A stretch of DNA of 64,000 nucleotides, from assembly GCF_014633365.1 (NCBI RefSeq), contig NC_068351.1, forward strand, positions 26,012,366-26,076,365, in the 5' to 3' direction. Under the pieces are notes generated by a model that worked only from the letters and a program-made list of their open reading frames with translations, was not told the origin of the DNA and did no database searches. This DNA is from Diospyros lotus. Lineage: Eukaryota; Streptophyta; Magnoliopsida; Ericales; Ebenaceae. Positions 47,864 through 61,400 of this stretch are shown piece after piece (position 1 is the stretch's first letter; each line of letters opens with the position of its first letter). Both the position numbers and the translations under genes were made by a program.

Positions 47864-50800
47864 CAACAGAACCTGGACTACGCTTTAATTTTGTCACTAG
47901 AACAAACATTTGGCTTTCATATGGTTTTAAGTTTAATTTTATTAGAAATGGTAAGTGAAATCTTCAGAAGATTAGGGATTTAAGGTGTGTTTCGATACAG
48001 TTATGAATAAACGAATCGATTCCAGGGAATGCTCTGTAGCCCAGATATCTAAAAATATTTATATCATTTAAACTAACATTTCTAGATGATTATTATGACG
48101 TCGAAAAAAATCAAATCGAAAACAGTTTTTTGTGCAGCTAAAATTCAGGTCGATAAACCAAATTGTCGTAATTGATTTAAAAAAAAGTCAATAGAACCCA
48201 GAATACACTTTAATTTAGTTAGTAGAACAAACCTTTGGTTTTAATATGGTTTTAAGTGTAATTTTTTTTTAGAGTCTAAGTGAAATCTTCAGAAGATTAG
48301 CGGTTTAACGTGTTTTTTGGTACAATTATGAATAAACGAATCGATTCAGGGAATGCTCTATAGCTCAGATATCTAAAAAAATTTATATGATATGAACTAA
48401 AATTTCTAGACGACTATTATGACCTCGAAAAAAATCAAATCGGAAACAGCTTTTGTGCAGCTAAAATTATGGCTTAAAAATCGAATCGTGGTAATTGATT
48501 ATAAAAAAAAGTAAACAGAACCCAAAATACACTTTAATTTTGTTAGTAGAAAAAATATTTGGTTATCATATGGTTTTAAGTGTAATATTATGTGAGAGTA
48601 TATCTGAAATCTTCAGAAGATTAGGTGTTTAACGTATTTTTCGATATAGTTATGAATAACCAAATCGATTATAATGAATGCTCTGTAGCCTAGATATCTA
48701 AAAAAATTTATTTGATATGAACTAAAATTTCTAGCCGTTTATTATGACATTGATAAAAATCAAATCGGAAACAGTTTTTTGTGCAACTAAAATTCAAGCC
48801 AAAAAACCAAATCATCGTAATTGATTTAAAAAAAAGTCAAAAGAACCCGGAATACACTTCAATTTAGTTAGTAGAACAAACCATTGGTTTTTATATGGTT
48901 CTAAGTGTAATTTTTTTTGAGAGTGTAAGTGAAATCTTTAGAAGATTAGGAGTTTAACGCTTTTTTCGGTACAATTATGAATAAACGAATCGATTCCATG
49001 GAATGTTCTGTAGCCCAGATATTTAAAATGATTTCTATGATATGAACAAAAATTTCTAAATGATCTATATGATATCAAAAAAAATCAAATCGGAAACAGT
49101 TTTTTGTACAGCTAAAATTCAAGCCGAAAAACCAAATCGTTGTAATTGATTTAAAAACAGTCAACAGAACCTGGAATACACTTTATTTAGTTAGTAGAAG
49201 AAACCTTTGGATTTCATATGGTTTTAAGTGTAATTTTATTTGATAGTGTAAGTGAAATCTTTAGAAGATTAGGGGTTTAACGTGTTTTTCGGTACAATTA
49301 TGAATAACCGAATCGATTCCAGGGAATGTCTTGTAGCCCAGATATCTAAAAAAATTTATATGATGTAAACTAAAATTTCTAGACGATCATTATGACATCG
49401 AATAAAATCAAATCGGAAACAGTTTTTTGTGCAGCTAAAATTCAAGTTGAAAAACAAAATCGTCGTAAATGATTTAAAGAAAGTCAATAGAACTCGAAAT
49501 ACACTTTAATTTAGTTAATAGATGAAACTTTTGGTTTCATATGGTTTTAAGTGTAATTTTATTTGGGAGTGTAAGTGAAATCTTCATAAGATTTGGGGTT
49601 TAACGTGATTTTCGGTACAGTTATGAATAACCGAATCAATTCCAGGGAATGCTCTGTAGCCCATATATCTAAAAAACTTTAGAAGATATGATCTAAAATT
49701 TCTTGAGGATTATTATGACATCGAAAAAAATCAAATTGGAAATAATTTTTTGCGCAGCTAAAATTCAAGTCGAAAAACCAAATTGTCGTAATTGATTTAA
49801 AAAAAGTCAACAGAACCTAGAATACACTTTAGTTTAGTTACTAGAAACAACCTTTCGTTTTAATATAGTTTTAAGTGTAATTTTATTTGAGAGTGTAAGT
49901 GAAATCTTCAGAAGATTAGGGGTTTAACGTGTTTTTCGGTACAATTATGAATAAACGAATTGATTCTAAGGAATGCTCCGTAGCCTAGATATCTAAAAAA
50001 AATTATATGATATAAACTAAAATTTCTAGACGATTATTATGACATTGAAAAGAATCAAATCGAAAACAGTTTTTTGTGCAGCTAAAATTCAAGCCGAAAA
50101 GCCAAATCGTCGTAATTGATTTAAAAAAAGTCAACAGAACATAGAATACGCTTTAATTTAGTTAGTAGAAAAAACCTTTGGTTTTAATATGGTTTTAAGT
50201 GTAATTTTTTTTTAGAGTGTAAGTGAAATCTTCAGAACATTAGCAGTTTAACGTGTTTTTCGGTACTATTATGAAGAAACGAATCGATCCAAGGAAAGCT
50301 CTATAACTCAGATATCTAAAAAAATTTATATGATATGAACTAAAATTTCTACACGATTATTATGACGTCGAAAAAAATCAAATCGAAAACAGTTTTTTGT
50401 GCAGCTAAAATTCAAGCCGAAAAAATAAATCGTCATAATTGATTTAAAAAAAGTCAATAGAACTCATAATACACTTTAATTTAGTTAGTAGATGAAACTT
50501 TTGGTTTTCATATGGTTTTAAGTGTAGTTTTATTTGGGAGTGTAAGTGAAATCTTTAGAAGATTTGGGGTTTAACGTTATTTTCGGTATAGTTATGAATA
50601 ACCGAATCGATTCTAGGGAATGCTCTGTAGTCCAGATATCTAAAAAAATTTATAAGATATGAACTAAAATTTCTTGAGGATTATTATGACATAAAAAAAA
50701 TCAATTCAGAAATAGTTGTTTGTGCGGCTAAAATTCATGTCGAAAAAGTAAATCGTCGTAATTGATTTAAAAAAAGTGAACAGAACCTAGAATATACTTT

Positions 50801-51746
50801 AATTTAGTTAGTAGCACAAACCTTTGGTTTTAATATGGTTTTAAGCATAATTTTATTTGAGAGTGAAAGTGAAATGTTCAGAAGATTAGGGGTTTAACGT
50901 GTTTTTCGATACAATTATGAATAAACGAATCGATTCCGGGGAATGCTCTGTAGCCCAAATATCTAAAAAAAATTATATGATATGAACTAAAATTTCTAGA
51001 CGATTATTATGACATCGAAAAAGAACAAATCGGAAACAGGTTTTTGGGCAGCTAAAATTAAGGCCCAAAAACCAAATCGTCGTAATTGATTTAAAAAAAG
51101 TAAACAAAACCCCGAATACACTTTAATTTAGTTAGTAGAACACACATTTGGTTTTCAAATGGTTTTTAAATGTAATTTTAGGTGAGAGTGTAAGTGAAAT
51201 CTTCAGAAGATTAGGGGTTTAACATGTTTTTCGGTACAGTTATGAATAACCAAATCGATTAAAAAGAATGCGTTGTAGCCCTGATATATAAAAACATTTA
51301 TATGATATGAACTAAAATTTCTAGACATTTATTATGACATCAATAAAAATCAAATCGGAAACAAATTTTTATGCAGGTAAAATTCAGGCTGAAAAATTAA
51401 ATCATTGTAATTCATTTAAAAAAAGTCAAAAGAACCCAGAATACACTTCAATTTAGTTAGTAGAACAAACCTTGGGTTTTGATATGGTTTTAAGTGTAAT
51501 TTTATTTGAGAGTGTAAGTGAAATCTTCAGATGATTAGGGGTTTAACGTGTTTTCCGATACAATTATAAATAAATGAATCGATTCCACAGAATGCTCTGT
51601 AGCCCAGATATTTAAAACAATTTATATGATATGAACTAAAATTTGTAGACGATTATTATGACATAAAAAAAATCAAATCGAAAACAGTTTTTTGTGCAGC
51701 TAAAAGTCAGGACGAAAAACCAAATTGTCGTAATTGATTTAGAAAA
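47864..51746. repeat. Higher-order repeat copy 1 (12 monomers, 3,883 bp)
   Basis: It starts at the diagnostic variant AACCTGGACTACGCTTTAAT. Every monomer variant from here recurs 3,883 bp later in the same order, for example the shared GATATGGTTT at 51481 and 55364. 3,883/12 gives 323.6 bp per monomer. Confidence 0.9.
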
Positions 51747-54700
51747 AGTCAACAGAACCTGGACTATGCTTTAATTTTGTCACTAGAACAAACATTTGGC
51801 TTTCATATGGTTTTAAGTTTAATTTTATTAGAGATGGTAAGTGAAATCTTCAGAAGATTAGGGATTTAAGGTGTGTTTCGATACAGTTATGAATAAACGA
51901 ATCGATTCCAGGGAATGCTCTGTAGCCCAGATATCTAAAAATATTTATATCATTTAAACTAACATTTCTAGATGATTATTATGACGTCGAAAAAAATCAA
52001 ATCGAAAACAATTTTTTGTGCAGCTAAAATTCAGGTCGATAAACCAAATTGTCGTAATTGATTTAAAAAAAAGTCAATAGAACCCAGAATACACTTTAAT
52101 TTAGTTAGTAGAACAAACCTTTGGTTTTAATATGGTTTTAAGTGTAATTTTTTTTTAGAGTCTAAGTGAAATCTTCAGAAGATTAGCGGTTTAACGTGTT
52201 TTTTGGTACAATTATGAATAAACGAATCGATTCAGGGAATGCTCTATAGCTCAGATATCTAAAAAAATTTATATGATATGAACTAAAATTTCTAGACAAC
52301 TATTATGACCTCGAAAAAAATCAAATCGGAAACAGCTTTTGTGCAGCTAAAATTATGGCTTAAAAATCGAATCGTGGTAATTGATTATAAAAAAAGTCAA
52401 CAGAACCCAAAATACACTTTAATTTTGTTAGTAGAAAACATATTTGGTTATCATATGGTTTTAAGTGTAATATTATGTGAGAGTATATCTGAAATCTTCA
52501 GAAGATTAGGTGTTTAACGTATTTTTCGATATAGTTATGAATAACCAAATCGATTATAATGAATGCTCTGTAGCCTAGATATCTAAAAAAATTTATTTGA
52601 TATGAACTAAAATTTCTAGCCGTTTATTATGACATTGATAAAAATCAAATCGGAAATTGTTTTTTGTGCAACTAAAATTCAAGCCAAAAAACCAAATCAT
52701 CGTAATTGATTTAAAAAAAGTCAAAAGAACCCGGAATACACTTCAATTTAGTTAGTAGAACAAACCATTGGTTTTTATATGGTTCTAAGTGTAATTTTTT
52801 TTTAGAGTGTAAGTGAAATCTTTAGAAGATTAGGAGTTTAACGCTTTTTTCGGTACAATTATGAATAAACGAATCGATTCCATGGAATGCTCTGTAGCCC
52901 AGATATTTAAAACGATTTCTATGCTATGAACAAAATTTTCTAAATGATTTATATGATATCAAAAAAAATCAAATCGGAAACAGTTTTTGTGCAGCTAAAA
53001 TTCAAGCCGAAAAACCAAATCGTTGTAATTGATTTAAAAAAAGTCAACAGAACCTGGAATACACTTTATTTAGTTAGTTGAAGAAACCTTTGGATTTCAT
53101 ATGGTTTTAAGTGTAATTTTATTTGATAGTGTAAGTGAAATCTTTAGAAGATTAGGGGTTTAACATGTTTTTCGGTACAATTATGAATAACCGAATCGAT
53201 TCCAGGGAATGTCTTGTAGCCCAGATATCTAAAAAAATTTATATGATGTAAACTAAAATTTCTAGACGATCATTATGACATCGAATAAAATCAAATCGGA
53301 AACAGTTTTTTGTGCAGCTAAAATTCAAGCTGAAAAACAAAATCGTCGTAAATGATTTAAAGAAAGTCAATAGAACTTGGAATACACTTTAATTTTGTTA
53401 ATAGATGAAAATTTTGGTTTTCCTATGGTTTCAAGTGTAATTTTATTTGGGAGTGTAAGTGAAATCTTCATAAGATTTGGGGTTTAACGTGATTTTCGGT
53501 ACAGTTATGAATAACCGAATCAATTCTAGGGAATGCTCTGTAGCCCATATATCTAAAAAAATTTATAAGATATGATCTAAAATTTCTTGAGGATTATTAT
53601 GACATCAAAAAAATCAAATCAGAAATAATTTCTTGCGCAGCTAAAATTCAGGTCGAAACACCAAATTGTCGTAATTGATTTAAAAAAAGTCAACAGAACC
53701 TAGAATACACTTTAGTTTAGTTACTAGAAACAACCTTTCGTTTTAATATAGTTTTATGTTTAATTTTATTTGAGAGTGTAAGTGAAATCTTCAGAAGATT
53801 AGGGGTTTAACGTGTTTTTCGGTACAATTATGAATAAACGAATTGATTCTAAGGAATGCTCTGTAGCCTAGATATCTGAAAAAAATTATATGATATAAAC
53901 TAAAATTTCTAGACGATTATTATGACATTGAAAAGAATCAAATCGAAAACAGTTTTTTGTGCAGCTAAAATTCAAGCCGAAAAGCCAAATCGTCGTAATT
54001 GATTTAAAAAAAGTCAACAGAACATAGAATACACTTTAATTTAGTTAGTAGAAAAAACCTTTGGTTTTAGTATGGTTTTAAGTGTAATTTTTTTTTAGAG
54101 TGTAAGTGAAATCTTCAGAACATTAGCAGTTTAACGTGTTTTTCGGTACTATTATGAAGAAACGAATCGATCCAAGGAAAGCTCTATAACTCAGATATCT
54201 AAAAAAATTTATATGATATGAACTAAAATTTCTACACGATTATTATGACGTCGAAAAAAATCAAATCGAAAATAGTTTTTTGTGCAGCTACAATTCAAGC
54301 CGAAAAAATAAATCATCATAATTGATTTAAAAAAAGTCAATAGAACTCATAATACACTTTAATTTAGTTAGTAGATGAAACTTTTGGTTTTCATATGGTT
54401 TTAAGTGTAGTTTTATTTGGGAGTGTAAGTGAAATCTTTAGAAGATTTGGGGTTTAACGTTATTTTTGGTATAGTTATAAATAACCGAATCGATTCTAGG
54501 GAATGCTCTGTAGTCCAGATATCTAAAAAAATTTATAAGATATGAACTAAAATTTCTTGAGGATTATTATGACATAAAAAAAATCAAATCAGAAATAGTT
54601 GTTTGTGCGGCTAAAATTCATGTCGAAAAAGTAAATCGTCGTAATTGATTTAAAAAAAGTGAATAGAACCTAGAATATACTTTAATTTAGTTAGTAGCAC

Positions 54701-55629
54701 AAACCTTTGGTTTTAATATGGTTTTAAGCATAATTTTATTTGAGAGTGAAAGTGAAATGTTCAGAAGATTAGGGGTTTAACGTGTTTTTCGATACAATTA
54801 TGAATAAACGAATCGATTCCAGGGAATGCTCTGTAGCCCAAATATCTAAAAAAAATTATATGATATGAACTAAAATTTCTAGACGATTATTATGACATCG
54901 AGAAAGAACAAATCGGAAACAGGTTTTTGTGCGGCTAAAATTAAGGCCCAAAAACCAAATCTTCGTAATTGATTTAAAAAAAGTAAACAAAACCCCGAAT
55001 ACACTTTAATTTAGTTAGTAGAACACACATTTGGTTTTCATAAGGTTTTAAATGTAATTTTAGGTGAGAGTGTAAGTGAAATCTTCAGAAGATTAAGGGT
55101 TTAACATGTTTTTCGGTACAGTTATGAATAACCAAATCGATTAAAAAGAATGCGTTGTAGCCCTGATATATAAAAAAAAATTATATCATATGAACTAAAA
55201 TTTCTAGACATTTATTATGACATCAATAAAAATCAAATCGGAAACAAATTTTTATGCAGCTAAAATTTAGGCCGAAATATTAAATCATTGTAATTCATTT
55301 AAAAAAAGTCAAAAGAACCCAGAATACACTTCAATTTAGTTAGTAGAACAAACCTTGGGTTTTGATATGGTTTTAAGTGTAATTTTATTTGAGAGTGTAA
55401 GTGAAATCTTCAGATGATTAGGGGTTTAACGTGTTTTTCGATACAATTATAAATAAATGAATCGATTCCACGGAATGCTCTGTAGCCTAGATATTTAAAA
55501 CAATTTATATGATATGAACTAAAATTTGTAGACGATTATTATGACATCGAAAAAAATCAAATCGAAAACAGTTTTTTGTGCAGCTAAAAGTCAAGATGAA
55601 AAACCAAATTGTCGTAATTGATTTAAAAA
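51747..55629. repeat. Higher-order repeat copy 2 (12 monomers, 3,883 bp)
   Basis: It starts at AACCTGGACTATGCTTTAAT. It is nearly identical to copy 1: in the 250 bp I compared directly (52129-52380 with 48246-48497) only one or two bases differ. Neighbouring monomers inside a unit differ far more than that. The match stops shortly after 55629. Confidence 0.9.
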
Positions 55630-55983
55630 AACTCAACAGAACCCGGAATACACTTTAATTTTGTGACTAGAAGAAACCTTTGGTTTTCATATGGTTTTAA
55701 GTGAAATTTTATTTGAGTGTGTACGTGAAATCTTCAGAAGATTAGGGATTTAACGTGTGTTTCGATACAGTTATGAATAACCCAATCAATTCCAGCGAAT
55801 GCTCTATAGCCCATATATCTAAAAAAAATTATATGATTTAAGCTAACATTTCTAGACGATTATTACGACATCCAAAAAAATCAAATCAGAAACAGTTTTT
55901 TGTGCAGCTAAAATTTAGGCTGATAAATGAAATCATCGTAATTGATTTAAAAAAAGTCAATACAACCCAGAATACACTTTAAT

Positions 55984-58435
55984 TGTAATGACCCGTTAGA
56001 GGGTCTAGTATTTATTTAGAATTAGTTAATTAATTATTGAAGTAATTAATTAAGAGGATTTGCCATTTAATTATTTAATATGGCAATTTAGAGATTTTAA
56101 TTGAGAAAAATAGCTTTTAAATAGCATTTAATTATTTATTTATTTGTGAAGATTAAATGCAAGGACATATTGGTCATTTAAGGATTTGATATTAGCATTT
56201 AAATATTAAATAAAGTTATTTTGATTAAGGGATTAATTAACCCAGCCGTGAGAAGGATTCGATTTGAAAGACTCCTAGTTATATTATGAGAGTGAGATGG
56301 GCTTTAGGGCTTCAAAGTATATATATATATAGCTTGATGACTAATAGCTCTTCACGTCGTGTGAAGAACAAAAGAGAGAAGAAGAGGCAGAGAGTTAAGA
56401 AGTTTTAGCAGTGTCTTGCTTAGTGGATTTCCATCGGAAGAATCGATCAAGAAGATCATAAGGCAAGTATCCTTCCCCTGTAATCCTTTCTTACAGGTCT
56501 TGATTGAGTTGGATATCAAATTTCCATAATTGAATCAGTTCCAGTGCATGTATATTCATATATGTGCGTTACAGTGAGTTATTTCAGTTCAGTGCATGTC
56601 TATATATGTATTTACATGCGTACAGTGAGTACCAGCCAGTTCATGTATATATTCCTTGCAATGTTTACATTAGTTATGATCAGTAAATCATCCCTCAAGT
56701 TGTTTATATATCAATTGGGATTGTTCTCCCAAGATTTCTTTTGGAATGGTGTAGTGAAGCTAAGTTTTGATTCAAGTTTTGATCTCTGTTATCGTAAGCT
56801 ATATATCTGATAAGAATCCAGTCATTCGAATAAGCCTTGAGTCATTCGAATGAGTTTCAAAGCATCCGAATAAGTTTCAGTGTTATCGTAGGCTTTTCCC
56901 CTATAATATTCCAGTCATTCGAATGAGTTTTTGGGTCATTCGAATGAGTCATGTGATTATCATATCATTCGTATGTATTTTTGAGGTTTTTGACTGTCAT
57001 TCGAATGAGCCTTGTTGTCATTCGAATGAGCCCTTGAAGATGTGAGTAAGTTGTTGCTTTGTATAGCTTAGCATTCGAATGAGCCTTCTTGTCATTCGAA
57101 TGATCTTCAAATTGATTCGAATAAGGTTACTGTTGCATTCGAATGAGTCGAGTTTTGCCAGTTCAAATGTTGGAAATTTTCAAAATTCATTCGAATGAAT
57201 TTGAGAGTCATTCGAATGAGTCCCAGATCAGATCCGAATAGCCTTGAAATATCATCAGTCATTCGAATGAGCCTTCTGTCATTCGAATGAGTCTCTGTCA
57301 TTCAAATGAGTTTTCTGCCATTCGAATGAGCTTGCTGAAATCCATTTTTTTCATTCGAATGAGCTGTTTTTCATTCAAATTTCCTCCTTAGACTTTCTCA
57401 ATCATCCAAATAGTATCAAATGGCATCCAAATAGCTTCCAATAAATTCTTGATTCAAGTATTAAATTTAATATAAATATTCAATTATTCAAATATTGAAT
57501 TTTTATGCCAATATATGACTAAATCCATTATGCCATGCCTATACTTAGAAATTTTAGAATATTTGAATCTCAATATTTCTAGTAAAAATCATATACCATG
57601 TTTAGCAGTTCATTATGACATGGTCAACATTATTTTGTGAGATTATGTGCATACACATTGTATGAACATTGAGCATGACTTATGTGGAGCACTACATATC
57701 GTGTGCTAGCATTTATATGAGCATTGCATTATGCGCGCCAGGCGGCTTGTCCGCGGGGATCCCACTAGTATCAGTACAATTATATCTCAGTTATGAGTTG
57801 CTCGCCTGATGTCGACCAGGGAGCTAGGGGCATATTGCCCAAAGTATGTGCTTACAGTTGTTATGTTTGCAGGACTCAGATCAGTCAGGTATGTGTTACA
57901 GTTATGTGGGCCTATAGGCCAAAGTTGCATACCTGCATTTAGTTTACAGCTTATGTGCATTACATCTTATAAATGCCATTCAGTGATTATTATATCTCTC
58001 AGTACAAGTTCAGTAAGTATTTTATCAGTATCGATATTCTTCGATTCAGCTTCAGTTATCCTTTCCAGTTTATTACTTGCTGAGCTTTGTAGCTCACCTT
58101 GTACTCTTCACCATTCCAGGCCCTAGTGGGGGAGTACCAGATGTGGGGCCTAGCAGCAGTGTCCAGTAGTGTGTGTACGTGGAGCCGCTCAAGACCAAAG
58201 ATGTCTGGGAGTTATTAGTTGTTAGTTAGTGCTTGATCAGTTTAGATTCATTTTAATTTCCAGTTTAGGGAATTTCCCTTAGATGCAATTATGATTTCAG
58301 TTTTGTTGACTCAGAGTCTTATTACAGTTAATTGATATATACAGTAATGGTATCAGAATTCAGTTATCAGTCAGTTTATTTTATTATCCCCAGTAGCACC
58401 TCTTCTCGGGCAGTTCTAGGAGAGGGGGTGTTACA
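55984..58435 (+). mobile_element. Solo LTR, second family, copy B (2452 bp)
   Basis: It runs from TGTAATGACCCGTTAGAGG to GGGGGTGTTACA, inserted into satellite with the perfect 5-bp duplication TTAAT (55979-55983, 58436-58440). Removing the LTR restores the normal monomer. It is collinear with 13843-16299 at both ends; the last ~350 bp are almost the same. It has a TATA-rich stretch at 56319-56331 and a hairpin TGAGCT-TTGT-AGCTCA at 58081-58096. The middle carries a CATTCGAATG array in place of the 33-bp and ATCCGGAT repeats of copy A. There is no conserved frame. Confidence 0.92.
56815..57420. repeat. CATTCGAATG palindromic-word array inside LTR
   Basis: About 22 words over 600 bp, roughly 14 of them the perfect 10-base palindrome CATTCGAATG, usually followed by AG. 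The others are variants such as CATCCGAATA, CATTCAAATG and CATCCAAATA. Spacing is irregular (about 15-50 bp) and the sequence between words is not repeated, so this is not an ordinary tandem repeat. Confidence 0.9.
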
Positions 58436-61400
58436 TTAATTTAGTTAGTAGATCAAACTTTTGGTTTTCATATGGTTTTAATTGTAATTTTATTTGGGTG
58501 TTTAAGTGAAACTTCATAAGATTAGGGGTTTAAACGTGATTTTTGATACAATTATGAATAACCGAATCGATTCCAGGGAATGCTCTGTAGCCCAGATATC
58601 TAAAAAAAATTATATGATATGAACTAAAAGTTCTTGAAAATTATTATGACATCGAAAAAAATCAAATCGGAAACAGTTTTTTGTGCAGCTAAAATTAAGG
58701 CCAAAAATTCGAATCCTCGTAATTGATTTAAAAAAATTCAACAAAACCCAGAATACACACTAATTTCGTTAGTAGAACAAACATTTGGTTTTCATTCAGT
58801 TTTAAGTGTAATTTTATGTGAGAGTGTATGTGAAATCTTCACAAGATGAAAGGTTTAACGTGTTTTTCGGTACAGTTATAAATAACCAAATCGATTAAAA
58901 TGAATTCTTTGTAGCCTAGATATCTAAAAAAATTTATATGATATGAACTAAAATTTCTAGCCGTTTATTATGACATCGATAAAAATCAAATCGAAAATAA
59001 TATTTTGGCAGCTAAAATTCAAGTCGAAAAACCAAATCGTCGTAATTGATTTAAAAAGAGTCAAAAGAACCCAGAATACACTTCAATTTAGTTAGTAGAA
59101 CAAACCATTGGTTTTTATATGGCTAAGTGTAATTTTTTTTTAGAGTGTAAGTGAAATCTTCAGAAGATTAGGAGTTTAACGTGTTTTTCGGTACAATTAT
59201 GAATAAACAAATCAATTCCACGGAATGCTCTGTAGCCCAGATATTTAAAACAATTTCTAAGATATGAACTAAAATTTCTATACGATTTATATGATATAGA
59301 AAAAAATCAAATCGGAAAATTTTTTTGCGCAGCTAAAATTAAGGCCGAAAATTCGAATCGTCGTAATTGATTTAAAAAAATTCAACAAAACCCGGAATAT
59401 CGATTTATTTAGTTAGTAGAAAAACCTTTGGTTTTAATATCGTTTTCAGTATAATTTTATTTGAAAGTGTAAGTGAAATCTTTAGAAGATTAAGCGTTTA
59501 ACCTATTTTTCGGTATAGTTATGAATAACTGAGTTGATTCCAATGAATGGCCGGTAGCCCAAATATCTAAAAAAAAGTTATACGATATGAACTAAAATTT
59601 CTAGACGATTATTATGACATCGAAAAAAATCAAATCAGAAACGATTTTTTGTGCAGCTAAAGTTCGGGCTGAAAAATAGAATCATCGTAATTCATTTAAA
59701 AAATGTCAATAGAACCCGGAATACACTTTAATTTAGTTATTACAACAAACTTTTGGTTTTGATATGGTTTTAAGTGTAATTTTATTTCAGAGTATATGTG
59801 AAATCTTCAGAAGATTAGGGGTTTAACGTGTTTTTCGGTACAGTTATGAATAAACGAATCGATTCCACAGAATGCTCTGTAGCCCAGATATATAAAAAAA
59901 TTTATATAATATGAACTAAAATTTCTAGACAATTATTATGACATCAAAAAAAGTCAAATCGGAAATAGTTTTTTGTGCTGCAAAAAGTCAGGCCGAAAAA
60001 CTGAATCATCGTAATTAATTTAAAAAAAGTCAACAGAACCCGGAATACACTTTAACTTAGTTAGTAGAACAAACCTTTGGTTTTCGTATCATTTTAAGTG
60101 TATTTTTATTTGATAGTGTAAGTGAAATCTTAATTTCTAGACGATTTATATGATATAGAAAAAAATCAAATCGGAAACAGTTTTTTGTGCAGCTAAAATT
60201 CAAGCCGAAAAACCAAATCGTCGTAATTGATTTAAAAAAATTCAACAGAATCCGAAATACCATTTAATTTAGTTAGTAGACTTTTGTTTTTCATATGGTT
60301 TTAAGTGTAATTTTATTTGGGAGTGTAAGTGAAATCTTCAGAAGATTTGGGGTTTAACGTGATTTTCGGTACAGTTATGAATAAACGAATCGATTCCATT
60401 GAATGCTTTGTAGCCCAGATATCTAAAACAATTTATATGATATGAACGAAAATTTCTAGACGATTATTATGACATTGAAAAAAATCAAATCAGAAGCAGC
60501 TTTTTGTGCTGCAAAAATTCAGGCCGAAAAATCGAATCGTCGTAATTAATTTAAAAAAAGTCAACAGAACTCGGAATACCCTTTAATTTAGTTAGTAGAA
60601 CAAACCTTTGGTTTTTATATCATTTTAAGTGTAATTTTGTTTGAGAGTGTAAGTGAAATCTTCAGAAGATTAGGGGTTTAACGTGTTTTTCAGTATAGTT
60701 ATGAATAACCGAATCGATTCCAGGGAATGCTCGGTAGCCCAGATATCTAAAAAATGTTATATGATTTGAACTAAAATTTCTTGACGATCATTATGACATC
60801 AAAAAAAATCTAATCGGAAACAGTTTTTTGTGCTGCAAAAATTCAGACCGAAAAAACAAATCGTCATAATTGCTTTAAAAAAAGTCAACAGAACCCGGAA
60901 TACACTTTAATTTAGTTAGTAGAACAATCCTTTAGTTTTGATATGGTTTTAAGTGTAATTTTATTTGAGAGTGTAAGTGAAATCTTCAGAAGATTAGGGG
61001 TTTAACATGTTTTTCGGTACAGTTATGAATAACCGAGTCGATTCCACGGAATTCTCTGTAGCCCACATATCTAAACAATTTATATGATATCAACTAAAAT
61101 TTCTAGACGATTATTATGACATCGAAAAAAATAAAATCGGAAACAGTTTTTTGTGCTGCAAAAATTCAAGTTGAAAAATCGAATCATCGTAATTGATTTA
61201 AAAAGAATCAACAGAACCCGGAATACACTTTAATTTAGTTAGTAGAATAAACCTTTGGTTTTCATATCATCTTAAGTATAATTTTATTTGAGAGTGTAAG
61301 TGAAATCTTAAGAAGATTAGGTGTTTAACGTGTTTTTCGGTATAGTTATGAATAACCGAATCGATTCCAGGAAATGCTCTCTAGCCCAGATATCTAAAAA

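Larger units (their letters stand above)
47750..55983. repeat. Satellite block with 12-mer higher-order repeat
   Basis: About 25 monomers between two long solo LTRs. Most of it is two consecutive copies of a 3,883-bp unit. The first monomer after the LTR has a ~37-bp deletion (TGATATCC joined to AAAAAAATC). Confidence 0.95.
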
